From Nitrospira sp. (GTDB lineage Bacteria; Nitrospirota; Nitrospiria; Nitrospirales; Nitrospiraceae), in the NCBI GenBank assembly GCA_005116955.1, contig SWDI01000001.1, forward strand, positions 1 to 64,000: a stretch of 64,000 nucleotides of DNA, given 5' to 3'. The number at the start of each line of letters is the position of its first letter. The first letter of the stretch is position 1. Position numbers and translations under genes: made by a program. This document shows positions 7,914 through 15,560 of the stretch, in pieces. The notes below the pieces were generated by a model, which worked only from the letters and a program-made list of their open reading frames with translations, did no database searches and was not told where the DNA came from.

Positions 7914-9359
7914 GTGCGAGGAATGGTTTGGTTCAGGCGCGATCTTCGATTGCACGACCAGCCGGCTCTTACCGCGGCCTGTGCGGAATGCGACGAGATC
8001 ATTCCGCTGTTTATATTCGATGAGCCGTTGCTGCACTCGCATGAGTTTGGATCAGCCTGTGTGACCTTCATGCTGGGATGCTTGGATAAGCTCCAAGCAT
8101 CCCTCGCCGCCCTCGGACTCACTCTGCAGTGGCGTCGCGGTGAGCCAGTTGAACAAATTGTTCAAACGGCAATTGATTGGAAGGCCGACGTAGTCTATTG
8201 GAATCGTGACTACGAGCCGGGCGCGATAGAGCGAGACCGCCTGGCTCAACAGCGTTTGGCAAAGCTCGGGGTGGCGGTGCGGACGTTCAAAGACCATGTG
8301 GTGTTTGAAGCATCTGAGGTTCGGGGCGCGACGGGTGAGCCATTGCAACGGTACAGCGCCTATCGCGCACGCTGGTGGACCAAATGGCATGCAACAACCC
8401 CAGCAGTTCAACCGATCCCAACTACCCTTGCAAAAAAGAAAGCCGCACCGCTGCCACTCTCTCGTCCTCTTCCCACCGCCGGTGAGCTGGGGTACGAATC
8501 CATCGTCTTGGCGTTTGAGCCTGGCGAGCAGAACGCCCTGAAGCGATTGCGCTGGTTCATGAAAGGACCGCTTCATTCCTATGCGCAAGGTAGAAACCTG
8601 CCGGCAATCGATGGCAGTTCAACACTTTCCCCGCACTTCCGGTTCGGCACACTGTCGCCGCGCGTGGCCATTCACGCAGCGTTGAATGCACTGACTAAAG
8701 GCGGACCAGTATCCCGGGCTGATGTCCTGACCTGGGTCGATGAGTTGACCTGGCGTGAGTTCTTTCAGCAAGTGTTGGCTTCGTTTCCACACGTTGCAGT
8801 GGGACCATTCCGGAAGGTGGCAGTCCCGCCAGCTCGACCAGCTGGGAGTGAACGAGATCAGCTGTTTCGAACATGGTGTGAGGGGAAAACCGGTTATCCG
8901 ATCGTGGATGCAGGCATGAGGCAACTCAACCACACGGGATGGATGCATAATCGTGTTCGGATGGTCGTGGCATCCTTTCTGATCAAAGATCTACGAATCG
9001 ACTGGCAGAGCGGCGAACAGTATTTCATGCAGCATCTGATCGATGCTGACGTGGCCGCAAACAACGGCAATTGGCAATGGTGCGCTGCAACCGGCACGGA
9101 TGCCATGCGGGGTTATCGCATTTTCAATCCTGCGCTCCAAAGTAAAAAGTTCGACCCGGACGGAACCTACATTCGTCGCTATGTCCCAGAACTTGCTCTT
9201 GTATCGGCGAAGAGGATTCATGAGCCGCATCTCATGACCGCAGATGAGCAAGAACGCGCTGGATGCCGGATTGGGACCGATTATCCTTCACCGATTGTGG
9301 ACCATCAATTCGCCCGTCAGGAATATCTCAACCTCGGGAAGCAGGAGGCAACGAGATGA
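7914..9359 (+). CDS. phrB: Deoxyribodipyrimidine photo-lyase
   Basis: A 481-residue class I photolyase/cryptochrome-family flavoprotein that uses light to split cyclobutane pyrimidine dimers. The N-terminal antenna (Rossmann) domain begins MVWFRRDLRLHDQPAL; the FAD domain contains STLSPHFRFGTLSPR, the WREFFQQVL segment, TGYPIVDAGMRQLNHTGWMHNR and DVAANNGNWQW, all typical of functional enzymes. Length is normal. The start is GTG at 7914 with GAGAAGGGGG before it; the antenna domain starts right after. Its stop overlaps the next gene by four bases (ATGA), consistent with a DNA-repair operon. Confidence 0.95.
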   Translation: MRGMVWFRRDLRLHDQPALTAACAECDEIIPLFIFDEPLLHSHEFGSACVTFMLGCLDKLQASLAALGLTLQWRRGEPVEQIVQTAIDWKADVVYWNRDYEPGAIERDRLAQQRLAKLGVAVRTFKDHVVFEASEVRGATGEPLQRYSAYRARWWTKWHATTPAVQPIPTTLAKKKAAPLPLSRPLPTAGELGYESIVLAFEPGEQNALKRLRWFMKGPLHSYAQGRNLPAIDGSSTLSPHFRFGTLSPRVAIHAALNALTKGGPVSRADVLTWVDELTWREFFQQVLASFPHVAVGPFRKVAVPPARPAGSERDQLFRTWCEGKTGYPIVDAGMRQLNHTGWMHNRVRMVVASFLIKDLRIDWQSGEQYFMQHLIDADVAANNGNWQWCAATGTDAMRGYRIFNPALQSKKFDPDGTYIRRYVPELALVSAKRIHEPHLMTADEQERAGCRIGTDYPSPIVDHQFARQEYLNLGKQEATR

Positions 9360-10309
9360 CGATCTCCCCGCTTCGCCTTGGCATCAGTCGGTGTCTTCTC
9401 GGAGATAAGGTTCGCTTCGACGGAGGACACAAGCAGGACCATTTCCTAACCGATGTCTTGGGCCGATACGTCGAATGGGTCCCGGTCTGCCCTGAGGAGG
9501 AAGCGGGATTGGGCACCCCGCGTGAAGCGATGCGCTTGGTGGGCAATCCGGATCGCCCCCGGCTGATGACAATTACGAGCAAGCACGATCACACCCAGGC
9601 GATGGAGGCACTGATCGACGCGCGTCTTGATTCACTCCACAAACAAGACCTCTCAGGATTTGTCTTCAAGAGAGGCTCACCCAGTTGCGGAGTAGAACGG
9701 GTGCGTGTGTACACCGCACAGGGGACGCCAAGTCAGAGCGGAGTCGGGATCTTTGCGAAAGCCTTCACAGCGCAGTTTCCATTGATTCCCGTCGAGGAAG
9801 AAGGGCGGCTCTGTGACCCTTCCCTTCGGGAGAACTTCATTGAGCGGGTGTTCTGCTACCGCCGGTTCCAAGATCTGGTGCAGAACGGAGTCACAAAACA
9901 GGCTCTGATACGCTTCCACACGATTCACAAATATCTGCTCTTAGCCCATAGCCAGCAGCACTACGAAAGGATGGGTCGGCTGGTCGGCCAAACGAAACGG
10001 TATGGACTCAAAGAATTGACATTGAAGTACGGTGAGCACTTCATGAAAGCCCTGACCATGAAGGCGACGGTGCGGAAACATGTCAATGTGCTGCAGCATA
10101 TTGTGGGCTACTTCAAGAGTCGATTGACCACTCAAGAAAAGACCGAGCTGTTGGGCGTGATTGCCGACTATCATGGGGGGCTTACGCCGTTGATTGTCCC
10201 TCTCACGCTGTTCAAGCATTACGTCCAGATCTTCGACGTCGGGTACATTCGCGATCAGGTCTATCTGAACCCACATCCGAAAGAGCTCATGTTGCGGAAT
10301 CATGCGTAG
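9356..10309 (+). CDS. DUF523 and DUF1722 domain protein (YbgA-like)
   Basis: A 317-residue protein. The N-terminal DUF523 domain (residues 5-150) has LGISRCLLGDKVRFDGGHK, VPVCPEEEAGLGTPREAM and FKRGSPSCGVERVRVY, with conserved cysteines that may bind a metal or a cofactor. The C-terminal DUF1722 domain (about 185-305) has HTIHKYLLLAHS and KHVNVLQHIVGYFK. I set the start at 9356, overlapping the photolyase stop as ATGA, because GCAGGAGG precedes it and the conserved domain begins there. In many bacteria this two-domain protein neighbours photolyase genes, as here; a link to light-damage repair is suggested by context only. Confidence 0.9.
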   Translation: MTISPLRLGISRCLLGDKVRFDGGHKQDHFLTDVLGRYVEWVPVCPEEEAGLGTPREAMRLVGNPDRPRLMTITSKHDHTQAMEALIDARLDSLHKQDLSGFVFKRGSPSCGVERVRVYTAQGTPSQSGVGIFAKAFTAQFPLIPVEEEGRLCDPSLRENFIERVFCYRRFQDLVQNGVTKQALIRFHTIHKYLLLAHSQQHYERMGRLVGQTKRYGLKELTLKYGEHFMKALTMKATVRKHVNVLQHIVGYFKSRLTTQEKTELLGVIADYHGGLTPLIVPLTLFKHYVQIFDVGYIRDQVYLNPHPKELMLRNHA

Positions 10310-10321
10310 AAGGGAATCGCA

Positions 10322-10744
10322 ATGCCACATGTTGTTGTAGAAGAAGCCGGAGCTTTGCAGGGCCTCTATCAGGCATTCACGCCGATGGTTCAACGAACCG
10401 GCAACGAGATACTCAAGGTTCAAGAATTCTATTTGTCGCGGAGCGGAAAAGACGCACTGCTGGAGCCCGTGGCGATCGAGCAGGGTGCGGCATGCACGTT
10501 CTTTGTCCAGCTCAAGTTGCACGAGAAAGCCATCACCGTCCGTCTGCTGCCGGCTACAGATCCTGAAAAAACCCCTGCAGTCAAGAAGCTCATGGCTCTC
10601 GTCGCGGGATTCATTCGGAAAGTGTATCCAGGGAGTCGCTATGGAAAGACCAATCTTCAAGAATACTTAGTGCCAATGGCGCACCCCTCAATCGCGGATT
10701 CCAGATCTTTCTCACCGGCTACCCGGAAGCGCGCAAGACGCTGA
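10322..10744 (+). CDS. Conserved hypothetical protein, C-terminus replaced at a deletion scar
   Basis: A 140-residue protein with no signal peptide. Residues 1 to about 117 (through RYGKTNLQEYLVPMA) look like a normal compact domain, with start MPHVVVEEAGALQ preceded by AGGGAA. From about base 10675 the DNA encodes, in another frame, the amine-oxidase-type flavoprotein that follows, so the last ~22 residues (SRSFSPATRKRARR) are an out-of-frame read-through of that gene. The original C-terminus is therefore probably lost or nearly complete at the junction. I do not recognise the domain. Same strand and spacing (12 bases) suggest cotranscription with the DUF1722 gene. Confidence 0.6.
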   Translation: MPHVVVEEAGALQGLYQAFTPMVQRTGNEILKVQEFYLSRSGKDALLEPVAIEQGAACTFFVQLKLHEKAITVRLLPATDPEKTPAVKKLMALVAGFIRKVYPGSRYGKTNLQEYLVPMAHPSIADSRSFSPATRKRARR

Positions 10745-11787
10745 ACTATGCCACGTTGGATCTCATGCCTTTTCATCCTGGAGCGCTCATTCGCTATGCC
10801 AGTCGCTTTCACTTGATGAGCGATCTCTTTCGCCGACCGCAAGATCTGGTGCGGACTTTGGTCAGCCCTATCGGCTCGCTCGCCGACAAGGTGCGAATGT
10901 TGCGTGTGCGACGGGACGCATTGCACCAGCGCCTCTGCTCTGAGATGAGCGACCCCGCCCGGCCGACTCACGAAGTCTTGCAGGCGTATCAATTTTCGGA
11001 CGCCATGGTGACGCATTTCTTCCAGCCCTTTCTCAGCGGCGTATTTTTGGAGACCGGGTTGATAACGCCCGGCTGGATTTTCGAGCTTGTCTGGGGCGCC
11101 TTCTGCCGAGGAGCAACCGCCCTGCCTCGAGATGGCATGGGCGCCATCGCACAACAACTTGCGGCTCCATTGCCTCCGGGGACGATCCGCCTCAACCAAG
11201 CCGTACAGCACATTCAGGGATCGAGTGTGAGGTTGGAGTCCGGAGAACAGCTCACGAGTGACGCGTTAGTGGTCGCGACAGATCATGCGACCGCTGCCCG
11301 CTTGCGTGGGGAGCAAGGGGCACGCCCCTCAGCGCGTAGTTCGATGACGCTCTATTTTGGTGCGCCAGCTGCTCCGCAACGAGGGCCCTGGTTGATATTG
11401 AACGGAGAAGGCAATGGGTTAGTCCGGACCGTCTGTGTGCTGAGTGAAGCAGCGCCTTCATACGCACCGACAGGACGTGCCTTGATCTCGGTGACTACAA
11501 CAGAACAGATTGGGGCACACGATGACTTTGTGCAAGCGGTGCGGCTGTTTCTCCAATCCTGGTTCGGCCCACAAGTCGACGGGTGGCGTCATCTGCGGAC
11601 CGATCACATTCACTGCACGCTGCCCCCAATAGACCTGCTGTCGCCCGGGAACCGCACAGCCTCACCGCGCGTGGCTGCGGGTCTTTACCTTTGTGGCGAT
11701 TACCGGGAGAGCGGTACGCTGGATGGTGCGCTGTTGTCCGGACGGAAAGCAGCTGAAGCAGTACTGTCTGATTACGACCTGTCGTGA
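10681..11787 (+). pseudogene. FAD-dependent amine-oxidase-like protein lacking its FAD-binding N-terminus
   Basis: The frame reads NRGFQIFLTGYPEARKTL from about 10690 and continues through LDLMPFHPGALIRYASRFH to a C-terminal GLYLCGDYRESGTLDGALL near the 11787 stop. This is the body and C-terminal FAD-binding end of an NAD(P)/FAD-dependent amine-oxidase/protoporphyrinogen-oxidase-like enzyme. The N-terminal Rossmann segment with GxGxxG and GGR that should precede it by some 50 residues is missing; upstream sequence belongs to another gene. The first start codon in frame is a TTG at 10756, which would yield 343 residues with no dinucleotide fold. I infer a broken gene. A 343-residue product could still be made, but is unlikely to bind FAD normally. 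Confidence 0.75.
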
Positions 11788-11928
11788 CTCCGACTGCCGA
11801 TGTTAGCCAGAGTCGCTCTATCCGTCGCCAGGCAATCCGCCTCGTACAGGTAGGATTTCATCTCGCGAACGCACGGATCACATGCTCATCATGAAAGGTT
11901 GAAAGCTGCAAGCCCTGTCACGAGACTT

Positions 11929-12354
11929 TCAAAGCCCACAAGCAACCTTCATGAGTACTGCAGTGGACGTCCCTGAGATGGAGGTTGTCAGTTTGCCTAT
12001 AGCTCCAGTAGTGCGCCCTACTGCTCCGGAACCCATGTGGTCGGCATACCATGTCGTTTTCACTGGCTGGCTCTTTTGATTCTGACAGTCGTATTCTCGC
12101 ACGGTGATTTTTGAGAGCGCCGAGATGTCACCCTCCGTCTGTGCCGTCTTATAATCGAACAGATCAGACATGGTGACGGTTTCGTCCGCTTTCCGAATGC
12201 TCCCACGGTCAGCGTAGTAGACGTATATATCCGTCTCGCCAACTTTTGACCAATCAGCTACAGAGATCGTCGTCGGACCTGATGACGGCTCCCCTCCTGT
12301 ACAGGCCGTCATCCACACACAACTCAGCACCAGCAACATACATCGTCGCGGCAT
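11929..12354 (-). CDS. Lipoprotein with surface-adhesin-E-like domain
   Basis: A 141-residue protein with a lipoprotein signal (LSCVWMTACTGG; lipobox Cys near residue 18). The mature part has the pattern of the surface-adhesin protein E family: ADWSKVGETDIYVYYADRGSIRK near the start, a VREYDCQNQ element and a final MKVACG with a second Cys. Most likely anchored to a membrane and facing the periplasm or surface. It follows the similar gene at 12377 by 22 bases, and the two are probably tandem duplicates; this one lacks the typical W-x-x-V-x-PGS element before the last Cys. Confidence 0.65.
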   Translation of the reverse strand: MPRRCMLLVLSCVWMTACTGGEPSSGPTTISVADWSKVGETDIYVYYADRGSIRKADETVTMSDLFDYKTAQTEGDISALSKITVREYDCQNQKSQPVKTTWYADHMGSGAVGRTTGAIGKLTTSISGTSTAVLMKVACGL

Positions 12355-12376
12355 ATCACCCCCTGCTATCCATGAC

Positions 12377-12802
12377 TCAACCTCGATGGGCCTGCCGACA
12401 AGCCACCTTCATTTCAGCATCATCATCGCTACCGGGAACCACGCGGGACCACTCGCGCGTCGCTGGCGCAGCATACAACACGAGGCCTTGCGCCATGCCA
12501 TCTGGATAGTACCGAGTGCGGAGCGGCCGGCTTTCCCTCTGACTGCAGTCGTACTGACGCTTGATCGTCAGTGACCGATAGGGACCCTGCGGAATGGCTC
12601 GCTCGACACGAAAGTCCCGGAGTGTCCAGAGCGTGACCCTCTGCCCCGACACCCCAATGGTGGTCATATCCACATAGCGGTCGTATTTATGGGTCCCTCC
12701 AACTCTTGCCCACTCAGCCGCTGCCAAGTTGGCACGCAGCGTGTCCTGCAGAAAGAGCCCCACACAAATAATAAACATGATACTGAACCGATGCATCCAC
12801 AT
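12377..12802 (-). CDS. Exported surface-adhesin-E-like protein
   Basis: A 141-residue protein with an N-terminal signal peptide (about 28 residues). The mature domain carries AEWARVGGTHKYDRYVDMTTI, VTLWTLRDF, IKRQYDCSQRESRPLR, YAAPATREWSRVVPGS and MKVAC, the ordered pattern of the surface-adhesin protein E family with two cysteines probably forming a disulfide. It precedes the lipoprotein paralogue at 11929 in the same direction and follows the glutathione peroxidase gene by 26 bases, so all three may share the promoter at 13494-13522. Confidence 0.7.
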   Translation of the reverse strand: MWMHRFSIMFIICVGLFLQDTLRANLAAAEWARVGGTHKYDRYVDMTTIGVSGQRVTLWTLRDFRVERAIPQGPYRSLTIKRQYDCSQRESRPLRTRYYPDGMAQGLVLYAAPATREWSRVVPGSDDDAEMKVACRQAHRG

Positions 12803-12828
12803 TCCTCGTTCCTTATTGACATGCGGTT

Positions 12829-13449
12829 TCAGCTTTTCGCCAAGGCCTTTTCCACATCGGACAGAATGGTGGGCGATAAAGGGTTCATGCCGGGATCATA
12901 CTTCCCGATCACGTTGCCGGAGCGATCCACCAGATATTTCTGGAAATTCCACGTCACGCGGCCAGGGAATGGACTCCGCTCAGTTAAATATTGATAAAGT
13001 GGATGCTTCTCTTTCCCAACCACGCTGATTTTGGAGAACAGGGGGAAGCTGATGCTGTATTTTGTGTAGCAGAATCCTTTAATTTCTTGATTCGTACCCG
13101 GCTCCTGCTGCCCAAAATCATTGGCTGGAAACGCCAGGACCTCGAACCCCCGCTCCTGATACCGCTCATACATCTCCTGAAGGCCAGCATACTGAGGAGT
13201 ATTGCCGCACATGCTCGCGGTATTCACAATTAACAGAACTTTACCCTTGTACGTCTTGAGATCGACGGGATGACCATCGATGTCTGGGAGACGAAACCCA
13301 TAGAAAGGTGCCATCGAGATCTCAGCATGCGACGGCATATTGAATTGTTTCTCCCTTGCATTAATGTCTGACTCCGTGATCGCAAAGAGTCCCAGTCCGA
13401 AAAAGACGAGACTGGATAAACCTAAGATAGTTTTTGAATAGATCGCCAT
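12829..13449 (-). CDS. Glutathione peroxidase family protein (cysteine type), membrane-anchored or exported
   Basis: A 206-residue thiol peroxidase. An N-terminal hydrophobic stretch (TILGLSSLVFFGLGLFAI) places it in the periplasm or attached to the inner membrane. The peroxidatic Cys lies in NTASMCGNTPQYAGLQ, followed by LAFPANDFGQQEPG (the conserved Gln and Asn region) and VTWNFQKYLVDRSG (the conserved Trp and Asn). It is the cysteine, not selenocysteine, form; such bacterial members often use thioredoxin as reductant. The frame is open upstream, but the ATG at 13449 has GGGAGGAGG before it and a matching promoter, so I chose it. Confidence 0.9.
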   Translation of the reverse strand: MAIYSKTILGLSSLVFFGLGLFAITESDINAREKQFNMPSHAEISMAPFYGFRLPDIDGHPVDLKTYKGKVLLIVNTASMCGNTPQYAGLQEMYERYQERGFEVLAFPANDFGQQEPGTNQEIKGFCYTKYSISFPLFSKISVVGKEKHPLYQYLTERSPFPGRVTWNFQKYLVDRSGNVIGKYDPGMNPLSPTILSDVEKALAKS

Positions 13450-13493
13450 GTCGAGTGCCTCCTCCCTTGGTCTAACCATCAAGACTATTATTG

Positions 13494-13522
13494 ATAATAC
13501 TATGTCGTCATATGTTTGTCCA
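13494..13522 (-). promoter_or_regulatory. Promoter for the glutathione peroxidase gene
   Basis: On the minus strand TGGACA (13522-13517) and TATTAT (13499-13494) are 17 bases apart, about 45 bases ahead of the peroxidase start. It lies in an A+T-rich stretch and is nearly back-to-back with a plus-strand promoter candidate at 13531-13559. Confidence 0.5.
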
Positions 13523-13530
13523 TATATAGC

Positions 13531-13559
13531 TTGACTAACATTGGACGTTATGGTAAAGT
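13531..13559 (+). promoter_or_regulatory. Promoter candidate ahead of the truncated amoC
   Basis: TTGACT (13531-13536), a 17-base spacer and TAAAGT (13554-13559) form a plausible sigma70-type promoter reading toward the amoC fragment. The implied leader is about 215 bases, long enough to hold the small frame at 13584 or a regulatory RNA structure. Prediction only. Confidence 0.4.
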
Positions 13560-13583
13560 TGTCATGAACTTGATATCGGCCTC

Positions 13584-13709
13584 GTGAAAAAGAGAGACCC
13601 ATGTCGCCAAGTAATCTCCAGGCCGCGCGTCGTATCATCGGGGGGGCTACTTGCGTTTCTCATGATCCTCTTGCATGGCATCGGCCTGCGCATGGCAAGG
13701 TGGCAATAG
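13584..13709 (+). CDS. Possible 41-residue leader peptide with hydrophobic segment
   Basis: A GTG-started frame (MKKRDPCRQV...) with a hydrophobic stretch (SGGLLAFLMILLHGIGL) and a stop at 13707-13709. It begins about 25 bases after the predicted promoter, but I see no clear ribosome-binding site, so translation is doubtful. Apart from this and the two promoters, the 334 bases between the peroxidase and amoC genes show nothing definite. Confidence 0.2.
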   Translation: MKKRDPCRQVISRPRVVSSGGLLAFLMILLHGIGLRMARWQ

Positions 13710-13783
13710 AGGCAGTGGTGGGTCTTTGGCTTTTCATGAAGAGTTCGTCAATGCGGAGGTTCGTCTAACAAGGAGGTCAGATC

Positions 13784-14260
13784 ATGGCCAGTGAGAGAGC
13801 GTATGACATTTCGCAGTGGTACGATTCGAAGCCGGTGAAGCTCGGGTGGTTGGGGATGTTGGGGATCGGCGTGTTTTGGGTGCTGTACCAGCGGACGTTG
13901 TACATCACGTGCGGCGTGTCGAGTTATCTGTATGCGCAGACACGGTTGCCGCTGTATAGCCAGGCCACGTCGTTCCCGTTGGTGGCGGCGGTGGTGGGGC
14001 CGATGTTCATTCTCCCGAACGTGGGACTCAACGAGTGGGGGCATGCGTTCTGGTTTGTGGATGAGCTGTTCGCGGCGCCGTTGCATTGGGGCTTTGTGAC
14101 GTTGGGCTGGTGTGGGTTGTTCGGAGCGGCCGGGGGCGTCGCGGCGCAGATCGTCAGCCGGATGTCGAATCTGGCGGACGTGATCTGGAACAACGCGCCT
14201 AAGGCCATTCTGGATCCGTTCCCCAGCCAGGTCGGCCCGGGTGCGAAGTCGGTCTACTAA
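13784..14260 (+). CDS. amoC: Ammonia/methane monooxygenase subunit C, internally deleted orphan copy
   Basis: A 158-residue frame with a strong ribosome-binding site (AGGAGGTCAG before ATG). Residues 1-38 (start [19 protein letters not shown], then membrane helix 1) match the N-terminus of AmoC, and residues 39-158 match its C-terminal half: [41 protein letters not shown] and the polar tail. AmoC/PmoC proteins are about 250-290 residues, so roughly 110 residues between Thr38 and Leu39 are missing in frame. That segment normally holds the Asp-x3-His-x12-His copper ligands (Asp156, His160, His173 in Methylococcus PmoC); no such motif exists here, the only histidines being in EWGHAF and PLHWGF. 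No amoA or amoB is adjacent. Its codons are unusually rich in G-ending triplets. It may be a relic or a structural or regulatory variant. The function cannot be that of a full subunit. Confidence 0.85.
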   Translation: MASERAYDISQWYDSKPVKLGWLGMLGIGVFWVLYQRTLYITCGVSSYLYAQTRLPLYSQATSFPLVAAVVGPMFILPNVGLNEWGHAFWFVDELFAAPLHWGFVTLGWCGLFGAAGGVAAQIVSRMSNLADVIWNNAPKAILDPFPSQVGPGAKSVY

Positions 14261-14287
14261 TCGATCGTGTGAGTGGTATCAGGATGC

Positions 14288-14319
14288 GGCCCGGAATTCC
14301 CATCAAGGGATTCCGGGCC
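14288..14319 (+). terminator. Terminator-type hairpin after amoC
   Basis: Arms GGCCCGGAATTCCC (14288-14301) and GGGATTCCGGGCC (14307-14319) pair with one bulge around the loop ATCAA, 28 bases after the amoC stop. A CT-rich but not T-only stretch follows. The next gene's ribosome-binding site lies directly after it, so it separates amoC from the CbiX-like gene. Confidence 0.65.
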
Positions 14320-14340
14320 GAACTCTCTCTAGGAGGATTC

Positions 14341-14874
14341 ATGAAGACGGAAACACGAGGCGTCATTTTGGTGGGTCATGGTGGCATTCCCAAGGGATGC
14401 CCACAAGAACTCATCACGAAACTGAAACGGCTGGAAGGTCAACGCCGGGCGGCGAAGCTTCCTCCTTCGGCGGAAGAGCTTGAGCTGGATGCTAAGGTCC
14501 GCCAGTGGCCCAGAACGGCGGAAACGGACCCCTACCAAGCAGGTCTCGAACAAATCGCAGCACGGCTTCGAGCGCAACTCAATGGCGATCTCTTTGCCGT
14601 GGCCTACAATGAGTTCTGTGCTCCAACATTGGAGGAATCAGTCGAGTCATTGATCAAGCAAGGGGCAACTCACATTACCGTGACGACGACCATGTTCACG
14701 CCAGGCGGGTCACATTCGGAAGTCGAGATTCCTGAAATCCTCGATCAGTTGCGGCCACAGTATCCCGAGGTCGAACTGCGTTACGCCTGGCCATTTGATC
14801 TCGACTCAGTCGCCAACACGTTAGCTGAACAGGTCCGGAGGTTTTCCGAAGCAGTTCCAATCGGAAAGGCGTGA
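14341..14874 (+). CDS. CbiX/SirB-like chelatase-domain protein
   Basis: A 177-residue cytosolic protein. The start VILVGHGGIPKGCP has the His of the sirohydrochlorin cobalto-/ferrochelatase (CbiX) fold, and the second half ITVTTTMFTPGGSHSEVEIP has the second metal-binding His and Glu. Between them is an insert of about 40 charged residues (LPPSAEELELDAKVRQWP), longer than in minimal CbiX. Single-domain CbiX proteins insert cobalt or iron into sirohydrochlorin; with the insert, the real substrate is uncertain. The ATG at 14341 has AGGAGGATTC upstream and is preferred over upstream in-frame starts that lie in the terminator hairpin. Confidence 0.8.
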   Translation: MKTETRGVILVGHGGIPKGCPQELITKLKRLEGQRRAAKLPPSAEELELDAKVRQWPRTAETDPYQAGLEQIAARLRAQLNGDLFAVAYNEFCAPTLEESVESLIKQGATHITVTTTMFTPGGSHSEVEIPEILDQLRPQYPEVELRYAWPFDLDSVANTLAEQVRRFSEAVPIGKA

Positions 14875-14946
14875 AAAGGTATGTTCCCTTCAGGTCACTC
14901 AGTGTAAAATGCTCCCACCTTTTAGTTAATGCACAGGGGAGAATTC

Positions 14947-15525
14947 ATGGGGACTGTTCGGGAGCAACTGGCGCAAGCGTTTCACGATACGCAGTCGTTT
15001 AAATGGGATCGTGACAAGGGATTCAAGCTCGCCTCAGGCGAGGTCAGTCCTTTCTATGTCGATTGTCGCGCCCTTATGGCGCACCCAGAGGCGCGTCGGC
15101 TGGTCGCCCAGCTGGCCTATGAAGCGCTCACTGACATTGAATTCGATTGTCTGGGCGGTCTCGAACTCGGAGCTATCCCGATCGCCATGACTGTTTCAGA
15201 TTTCGCCTGCGCTGCTTCGCGTCAGCGTCTCTGGCGAACGTTCGTCGTTCGAAAGCAGCCCAAAGACCATGGACTGGGAAAGTTGATCGAAGGTAGCATC
15301 CGTCCCAACGATCGAGCGCTGATCGTGGACGACGTGCTTACGAGCGGTGGGTCATTGCTGAAAGCGGTGGGAGTGGCGCGGGAGTTCGGACTTCGTGTGG
15401 ATCATGCATTAGTGATTGTGGACCGCCAAGAGCAGGATGGGAGAGCACGAGTGGAAAGAGAAACGATTCAGCTGATCAGCCTTTTAACCATTCAGGACCT
15501 CATGACCACGATGAAGAATGGCTAA
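14947..15525 (+). CDS. pyrE: Orotate phosphoribosyltransferase
   Basis: A 192-residue enzyme converting orotate and PRPP to orotidine 5'-phosphate in pyrimidine synthesis. FKLASGEVSPFYVDCRAL is the family N-terminal signature, GGLELGAIPIA the substrate loop, VVRKQPKDHGLGKLIEGS the catalytic loop with Lys and His, and ALIVDDVLTSGGSLL the PRPP-binding motif. Length is normal. I chose the ATG at 14947 because GGGGAG precedes it; another ATG lies 18 bases upstream without a ribosome-binding site. It stands alone; the following genes are convergent. Confidence 0.95.
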   Translation: MGTVREQLAQAFHDTQSFKWDRDKGFKLASGEVSPFYVDCRALMAHPEARRLVAQLAYEALTDIEFDCLGGLELGAIPIAMTVSDFACAASRQRLWRTFVVRKQPKDHGLGKLIEGSIRPNDRALIVDDVLTSGGSLLKAVGVAREFGLRVDHALVIVDRQEQDGRARVERETIQLISLLTIQDLMTTMKNG

Positions 15526-15560
15526 TCCCGTCCGCGTAAATTGTGCCTTCCCTCTCACTT

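Noticed and set aside
8052-8588. 178-codon frame antisense to the photolyase gene
   Set aside because: Fully inside a well-supported gene on the opposite strand; typical high-G+C shadow frame.
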